Shown in pieces: positions 51,501 to 60,500 of a stretch of DNA of 64,000 nt. The stretch comes from Triops longicaudatus (taxonomy: Eukaryota > Arthropoda > Branchiopoda > Notostraca > Triopsidae). Within the stretch, counting starts at the first letter, position 1. Every line of letters starts with the position of its first letter. Under the pieces are notes generated by a model. The model was not told the DNA's origin. It was given only the letters and a program-made list of their open reading frames with translations, and searched no databases. The stretch lies in the NCBI GenBank assembly GCA_022885665.1, contig JAGQDJ010000044.1:62632-126631 (forward strand), given 5' to 3'. The position numbers and the translations under genes are program-made.

Positions 51501-54500
51501 GGTATGCTCGACAATGCGAGTCGCAATACAGCGTCAACGTGGTGGTGGGTCCTTTTGTAGCCTAATTGTGTGTGCACGTCCAGGTGCTTAATAAGCCACT
51601 ACGCTTTAATGCTCTTACTTTTCAGGAGCTTAGATTTGACATAATGGCTTTAGCACGGCGTGGTGTACTAGCCGCATTATCTATATGTCTTGACTAATTC
51701 GTAATTATCTTTGGTTGTCTTCTGTTTTTTCTTCCTCCCTGGTGGGGTACAGAACCCGTGGAAGGCTGCGAAGGACCTCCGTATGTTACCAATGGTCAGT
51801 TAGAAATTTTGAGAAGGATATCACCTTTATCTTCGCATACCCCCCAAGCTGTTGAAATATACCCCATATTCAGCACGATCGTCTACGAGTGTCAGCGCGG
51901 CTATTGGCTTCATGGATCATCCATGTTAACTTGCCAGCCTGATGGATGTTGGGAACCCCGAACGATGCCGGTTTGCCTCCCAGAAAATAAACTCTTTGGT
52001 AACCTCAAGTTGAGAGACTCCCCACCGTTCTGCTATAACATGTATTTTATTTCTTCGATTGTGTCAGGTTGGGACCACTATGATAAAGACAGCTTCAGCA
52101 CCAGTCTGACTTGGGTGGTTTCGTTGGGAACAGCATGCAGCGTTTGCTTGCTCTTAGCTCTGGTTTGGCTCTTGGTAGCTTGTAGAGCCCGCAAAAGGTC
52201 AAGAAGTCAAGACTATGGACTAGTTAGACAAGAAATTTGCGTACCAGGACGGTCTCAGTAAGTTCTTTACCAATTAGAGATGTCTTCATTACATTAAGTA
52301 GCTGGTCGTGTTTCAATTACATGTCATTTCTTTCTCACGATATACCAAGCAGAGCTGGCAAGAGTCCATTTTTTTAAGGACGGCGAAATATTTCGTAACT
52401 CTGACAAGCTTAGTTTGTTTTTGGATTTTTGTAAAGCTTAAAACCCGTCTAGTGCGTCTTTATACGTAGAAAAGTTATTGATCGTTGGTTATTGCACTTA
52501 TTGGTTACAAGTTTCCTTTGCATCCGAAGGAATTTCCCATCCAAAAATTGATGACAGAACCAAAGTTTCTGAAGTTGAGTGAAACCGAAGAGGTCGTAGA
52601 GTATAAGCCAGAGTTCACAAGGCGGAATTTCATGCATAGAAACAACAATGTCATGAGTTATAGTGTTTTCCAGGCCTTTTTTGTGTACAGATACATTATT
52701 CAGTGATAACCTTTAGCTCCCATAATAACCGTCAGTGAGGTAAGCAGAGTTCAAATTAGCAACTTGTGTTGTTTGTGTACCGAATGGGTTGTGCGATGCA
52801 GTGTTTTTGTGAAAAATGTGGGGAGGAAAACGTTAAGGAAAGGATGGTCAATGGCAGGATTTGTTTTATATAACTCATTGTTACTCCCAAAAAGCAAAAA
52901 ACTACACTAAACTGGCCATTATAGAGGAAGAAACGACGTGGTGCCCAAAATATATGCCTTAATGGCTGACATTTTATTTCTTAGCTTTTTGTTCATTTTG
53001 ACTTTCCCCCAGTCGCACAGGGCGTTTGCATATTTTTATAGTTCTTCTAAAGGGCGTTTTTCGTGAAAACCTAGGTGGAACTGAGCGTTCTTTGCTTTTG
53101 GCTTTGTTATATTATAGAAGAGAACTCCAGCGTCGTTTGTGCTACTCTCACAGATGAACAAAAGGAAAGTAGGACCTGTCTGTTTGCTAAAAAAAATAGC
53201 CAAACAGTGTTTAGCGCAAAGCGTTTATTGCACAATAGTCCTGAGAAGTATGAACATAGCAGATAATGAAAGGGGGAAAATGGCTCGCTTTTAGTGTTTT
53301 CGGTACCGTCAACAAAGGATTTTAAGTATGACAGCGGCGTACGTCACATGGATTTTACTGGATTTTTTGTCAACTCAGAAAGATGTGCGTGTGACCTTCC
53401 TCGCGTACATAAGTCAAAGAAGGGTCAGGGTATCGTCCAGGAATGTTCCCTTGTGATTACACTGTACCTGCATGCGGCACAAAAAAAAGAAATTTTGTGT
53501 GTGCAGGCTATTTGTTTATAAACAACCTGCAGTGAATATATATCGTGGTAATTTGCTTTGTTCTTGGGTCGGTCAGATTAGTTAAAAGCAGCGTGACGAA
53601 TATCTTCGCAACTATGGCGTTGTTTTTGCTGGGAAGTAGTACAAACCCGTTGGTGTCGCCTATTGCAGCGAAGTATGCGACGGTGGCAAAAGGAGGTAAC
53701 GGTTGTATGCTAGAAACAAAAACTAGCACACGCGACTGAAAATCATGCATTCGTATGTAGTATCTGGGCAAGGCGTTTGTGTCAGACAAGCGTAAGGGCG
53801 GTTGTCTATTATAAAAACGCCAGCGGCTAATTGTTTCTGAAGATCAAATTTCCTATTTCAAATTTGGAACTTGCGTAAATTCTCTTCGCTCATCAGGTTA
53901 TGCAAACGCCGTCGTCTTTTTGTGCACCAAGCTCATGTAACTTTTCGCCATTGATCAATGAGCGGGTCCCCATTACTAGACTATACAATTACCCCTTCAT
54001 CCGAGGGGTCCAAATTAGGATAACAATGTGATTGCCAAGTTTGATAACGTCGAGAAGATCCATGGTCATAAATTTACTTGACTATGTGATTGATTCCAAT
54101 TGGCGTGGAGAGTTGGCTGTCGTGGCGCTTTTAATCTGATTACTCGTATGATTCCTCTTCTTAGCATGGATACAACAGTGCAAACTTCCCAAACGGGAAT
54201 GAACGCTCGTCCAGCAAGAAATTGCGAAAGATCTTGGCCGTGGATCAATCTATGCAGAGGAAATCCGAGCGGTGACAATTTGTCTCGCAGCCCAACCAAC
54301 AGTTTAGCAACTTCGGTGGTGTCCCAGGATCCAGATCGCTTAGCCTTAATTGCGTTCGCTGATGGAGTCCAAGTAAGAAAAAACAAATTATTTCTGTTTG
54401 TTCACTAATTGGTAGGAAGATCCATGGAGAAGACTTGTGATTTTTCCTCAAACTGCAAATAGTAAATCTACTCACTCGTTAATCTTGAAAGATATTGATG

Positions 54501-57500
54501 AGCTCATTAACTTTTCGCAGTAAAGATATTGTCACGTTACCAACTGTCAACTGGCATGATTTGACAATTGTGACGGTGACTACCGGGGACCCTTGATTAA
54601 ACTTATGTTAAGAACACCGTGTTTGTGGGTTTTAAAGTCTATCTTTATTGCCCAAAACTACTTCACAACAGTCACGTACAAAGCCCTCTTTCACAACTCC
54701 AGTCTACTATTCATTTCTACTTGACAGTCTTCTGACCTCTCTTGACTTCTGTCTGCCGTCTCATCTCTTACTCACCTACTGACTGACCTCTCCTTCGCAC
54801 TGTCGGCTGATCTCTTTTTTCACCTGACTCATCTCAAACCTTAGGTAAATCAAACGTAGCTTCCTTGAATCTGGGATATCACTTTCACTAGCCCAGAAAC
54901 CAAGAGTGCGGAAGACAAAAAGATCAAACTAAAACTAGACATTTATCAAAACTGACGTGACAGTATATAAACATTTAATTGCAACATTCTTTACTTTTCA
55001 AGTTTTTCGAACTCGTGAGTTTCTGCGTTGCAGCAGTCAAATACCTGCCATAGGCGTTTTTTTAAAAGCATTCCGACAGTACTATTTGTATGAACATTCT
55101 TGACTTATTACCTGAGTTTGCCGTTAGAAGAAAAAAAAAGCGTAACTTACACGTTTAACGTGACGTCGGGAGAAAAATGCAGTAGCACACAGCCGTTGGC
55201 TTGCCGCCACTGCAAAGCTTTTATCGGCATTTCTGCGTGACGGATTGTTGCCCCCTTCTCCCCGTTTAAACTCAGGGACAAAAAGTACAGAGAATCCTCC
55301 ATCGTCCACAAAAGTGACGAGGCTATTAGTATGAGGTGAATACCCTTCACTATGACTATGTTGCAAGTGCTAAGAGAAGGCACACGTGCTGCATGGCTCA
55401 TTCTCCGAAGGCATCTCCGCCGACTACACGTTTTGTGTCCAGGCTCCCATATTATGTCGGTATCCTATATAATAAGATAATTAGGAACTTGCCATAATTG
55501 CACTGTATCGTTGTCGTCTACTGAAGAAAAAAAAGAACCTAAATACTGCAAGTTTCCTTTCATTAACCGTTATATTTTCGCTCTCGTGTTCTCGATCAAG
55601 AGTTGCCAGGTGAGTTCTGGGTTAAGAGGCTGTCAGCTGAATACGAATAGGATATGTGGCTACGTTACATACTGGTCAGTACTCGATGGAACAAAAAAGT
55701 TGACTATTTCGAGTTGTGCCGCTGGGCATTCGAGGTATTTTAGTATATTGTTTGTAAAATTAGCACTAGATAAGCTTTTTATTTCCGAATCTGTTGTTTT
55801 GCGTGAACTGCTCGTGAAACAAAAACTTCTTTCTACGCTGATTGTGCCTGCAGTGATACCTCCTTTAATCGATTCCACCTTGATCTGTTAAATTTTCTAG
55901 TCCAATTCTAGTTCTTTTATCGTTTTCTTTTGCAGACTTAAATCCCCTGCCCTAGAAACTTCATCCTTTTCTTAAATCAGCTATATCTGATCCGTTAGTC
56001 TCCTAAGGCAGTACAGTATAACTTCGGTTTTGCCAGTACTGAATATGGAAACTCATTAACGTCAACTGCTATAGCGCAACCTTTTTGCGCAAGTGGTGTT
56101 TAAACCTACCTTCTGTTTGGGATTCTATCGAATATTTCGAGTTCAAGTCATCATATTCTCATGGGAAATAAATAAAATGCAACTGTGTCAGCCAAAAATG
56201 CAAATCCTCTTCTTCCGTTACCTATTAGCACACCTGTAATGCTTAACATGTCTATTTTCGTTAACTTTCTAGTGCTTCTACTACTTAGTTTCCAGCTAGT
56301 TGATAAAAATGTGAGTTGCTCTACTCGTTCAAAGATCGATTTTTAAAAAATTTAGTTGAACTGTATCGATTTGTCGAGGTACCTGATTCTAAGTGAAAGC
56401 ATTACGTAAATTTCCGTGGAGGCGGTTCTTACGGGCAGTGAACGAAGATCTATCGAACAAATCATATTTCTGCACCATACCGACAGTTTTTGAGTTGCCT
56501 TATTATAGCTGACCTATGCGTTGTATACAGTTTAGGATTTTTTATACACACGGGCGTGCCTTGGTACTTATTCGTACCGTTCCCGTAAGGATAAATTTGA
56601 ATTGTGGTGAAGCACACCTTGTGTCATACATCCGTTTGACAAAGAACCAAACCTTTATTTGCATAGTATGATGTTTCCGTCGAATTCTGCAGCAAACAGA
56701 CGAATTGCAACAAGATGAAACTGGTGCGTGACGTTTTCCTTTGGAGAACAGGTTGCTTGGTGTCAAGCGGCTCGTCTTGTTTACCGGGCGGGTAAAAGGT
56801 GTACTTGTATGTGGCATTACTGCTTAGTTGAAAACTTAACATGAGGCGCAAAAGAAGGAAGTGTCGGCTCAAGCAACGAGGGTGTCGGGTGTGTCCCCCG
56901 AAGTCGACAATTTTATGACCAAGAAGAAAGCCAACAAAATCTTTGAAAGAAAGAAAATAGAAACAAAAAAGTGCCGGGCTCGGTGATGCTTAAGTAAGGG
57001 GCGTTGGCTTCGTACTGGAGTTTCCTAGGCATCTTCTTTTTCAACTGTAGTATCTCTTTTCTTCCATTTTTATTTTTCAAGGCTAAAAAAAAAAGTCAAA
57101 GAAAAGGGAAGCATATTTGTGGGCGTTGTCTCGTCTTCGTCTTGATTCCCGTAACTAAAGCAGGCGCCCTATGACATCAGCATGTCACACGCCTCTTATG
57201 AGGCTCTCGGGCATCTTTTTCCGGGCGGAGAACTTCACAGAAACCGGGCCCACGCTATTGCGCTATGTTGTGAAAAGAGTTTGCTCTTTGCATGAAAATA
57301 CAACACGAGTCGGATTTAGGCTTTTGTCTTGGCGGTTAGTAGCTCTAGTTCCAGGGTGACATGTAGGAAATTGCCCGGGACGGAAGCGTGGCATTGAATG
57401 GCGTTCGGTGGGGAACGAAACGCTATTGCCGAACTTGTCTCGTCAGAGGTACGCAAGGATGTGTGCACTCCACCCTGCTTGGTTGATGCCCCAGGAACAG

Positions 57501-60500
57501 GGGAGATTCTTTTGAAGTTATTAGGCATTTTGACGTCTCACATTTATAGTCCGTTTTTTTTCGTAACCTTTTCGTGAGAGCTTTTTAGCCAGTATAGCCT
57601 ACAGTTGCGCGCTTTTATGTGATTTTCTTTACGAGCCCATTTTTTCAGTATATTTTTCAAGTGGAAAAGATTCAGAAGCCTGATAAGCTTGTCATTCTTG
57701 CATCAGGGAATTTTTGCCGGAAGCTCTGAAGATGGAAGATGCTCCATTCAGTTTTATGCAATTCCTTTCGGTAGTTTTCATTGACTTAAGAATGTAGGCT
57801 TCGTTCAGTAGCCTAGTGCAAGTCTAAGCTTCCAGTGAAATAGCTTCCGGTTGAGACGAAACTGGAAAGCATACCTTGTGTCGTATTCTCGTGACTTTCT
57901 CCTATTTTTTTTTCCGGGAATTGCTTTCAGGATTCTTAACGACTAGCGTTTTACCCTAGTCTTCGGATATCCTTCAAACGATAACCTTCTGAGTACGCTA
58001 GAAATCCGATTTTGTAGACGGTTGGGGCTGGGTGATGAGTCGGATAATTTACCAAATTAGATTCGTATATTAAGTGCACAGGGAAAAAGTCTAAAATTTA
58101 AGTGCAAAATTTGAACCGAAATTAAATGTAGCTTTTATGTTTTATTCGTAGTTCTTGTAGCCATTACGAGAAAATCTCACTATTCGTGGGTAAATACTTT
58201 AAATCAAAGTTGTTTTCAAAGTTAAAAAAAGTTAACCTTTTGTTAACGAAGAAACTTTTGCCAAAGCCTTTGACATAATCGGAAATTTCCATAATCAGGG
58301 TTGAGAAAATCGAAGTTCTACTGTACTACAAACTTACTTTTTACGCCGAATGGTTGGGTTCAAGGTCAAAAGTTGGATTCACTTTGTGTTGTTGGACTTG
58401 CTAACGATCTCCGATGAACATGGACTGCTAATTAACATTCAGGCGCATTCTTTCACACGAACCTTTTCTTTTTCGAAAGAAAAAAATATTTTTCGTCCTT
58501 ATGGAGTGTAACTTTTCCACCTGCCTGGTTTTATTTCGAAAACGTTGCATCGCAACACGGACCGAATTCCGTTTACTTGTTGTAGACGTACTCGGTTTCA
58601 TTCTATTTTCTTTGCTATTGGCATGCTGTCACAGTGATGGCACTTTCTGAAACGCGTACGAACAAGACCTGAGGTGGGCCTGGCCAAGTCTTTCATCGCG
58701 ACTTTTGCCGATAGCATGACACTTCTAGCGTGCACGTGGTCTAGGTGGTTTGCTAAATGAGAGAATGGTGTTAATAAGGTTGATTTGACCATACAAACTG
58801 ATTTTGGGTAGAAAAGGGTTCCTAAGTGCGTACTAACGTGTGAAATAGACGACCAGCGAACTTTCGAAATGGTTAAATCTTGTTCGAGGACATCTCTATG
58901 TCTGATCTTGTCTTGGATGTCGTGCCACCCACCCACACTTTTTTCAATGGCTTTGCCTTTTTGCCAGTGTGGGCTTATATTGGTTGAAGTTCCTTTCTTT
59001 CTCAGTTAGCCAAAGCCTGTCTCCCACCTTGTCACTTAATTTTTAACTCTCGAGGAAAGAAACAGTTCTGGAGCGACAAAGTAGTGGTGCTTTACTTTGC
59101 AGCATCCTTGTCCCTTTCAGCTTATATTTCAGCCTACACCTTAACGTCTGAATTCATCGTGTTACTTAGCCAGAGACGCGGTAGTCTTTGCTAGACATTT
59201 CAGTCTTTTTTTTGCAACACCTTTAATAACTGTAATTCTTGAGATTTTGAAGAACGAAATCTCGAAGTAGAGGGTGGTCTACTTTTGCATAGAGACAGCA
59301 AGGTAGGGAGCTGTTTAACAGGACTCTGAAGAATGGTAGGTTTGGCTATGGTTACCTCGTGCGAGATATTGTTATGCACAAGGCATTGTTGGTGCTCAGT
59401 TAGATTTTTTTAAAAAACGACGGAGCATCCCAAGAAATGTTTTGGCGTACTGAGAAGGAAAAACAGACAGACGTGGTATTATTTGTCTATGTCTGCCAGC
59501 CGACTCGGCTGGTTACGTCCCTGCTCTGCATTTTTACACCTGCTAATGGTAGCCCAGTAGTTGTCATATGCAAATAAGGAGGGTGTTCTTCCACCCTTCC
59601 GTCTCGCCTTCTTACACCCAGCTAGGTTAGATGATCCCCAGGTGTTTTCTTTATAGTTTCTTTGTCAAGAATGTACACTGTAAGGTACGTAACATTTGTC
59701 TCAAGTTTCAAGCGGCTCGATATACAGCTACGTACGATTTGTGTAAGTCTTTTTTTTTGCCTGTGCTTTCTTCTCAGAAAAAAGGAGTAAGAAAAATTGC
59801 TGATACCAACGTGGTATCCGAAATATTTTACATATTCAAGCGAAAGTTACGCATGAATTCCATCAGAGCCCACTTTTGTGAATTAAAACTCCATCCTTCA
59901 GACGTGGAAACGGACTTGGTATGCCCATTTATTCGCCCTTCACAGTTTGTAACTATTTAGTTACTCATATCACCCTTATAAATTAAGAACCGTAGACAAT
60001 AACTTGTCTCAGGAATGGTGAAACAGCGCAAAGTTGTTGGCAGTGTGGAGTACAATCCAGTTTTACTTGGGAGTCCCAAATATGTTTGCGTACTTCGGAA
60101 TGAGAGTACTAGATCTGGTCCAGGGCTGTGTATATAGCTTTTTTTTATTGAGGACCTAAGAAAAAAAAATGCAGAGTATGGAAATTTGTGTGTTGAAGAA
60201 GAGGGCGAGAAGTAGGGCTGGCCTTAAGTCTTGACTAAAACACATTCGAATGTTGTGTAGTAAAAAGCCGCACCAGCAATCAGAACATTGATGGGCCATT
60301 TCCTGCGCAAGTACAAGACTCGACGCATCTCGCGGCCCGAGAACTCTGGGATTGAAAGAAGAGAAAGTTAACGAATTAATTGAAAAAACACGCCATCATG
60401 CCTCGTGCTCTGTTAGCGATATGCAAATGCTTTGCAAGTCGTTTATGTGAACTTGTTCTTTGTTTTCAGCGAACTAAACGAGTCGATATAAAGAGAGATG

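Noticed and set aside
52241..52246. Alternative phase 0 donor (GTACCA) in exon 7 joining directly to exon 9
   Set aside because: Weaker than GTAAGT at 52258, and exon 8 exactly satisfies the phase 2 to phase 0 transition with good splice sites and a continuous conserved tail motif.
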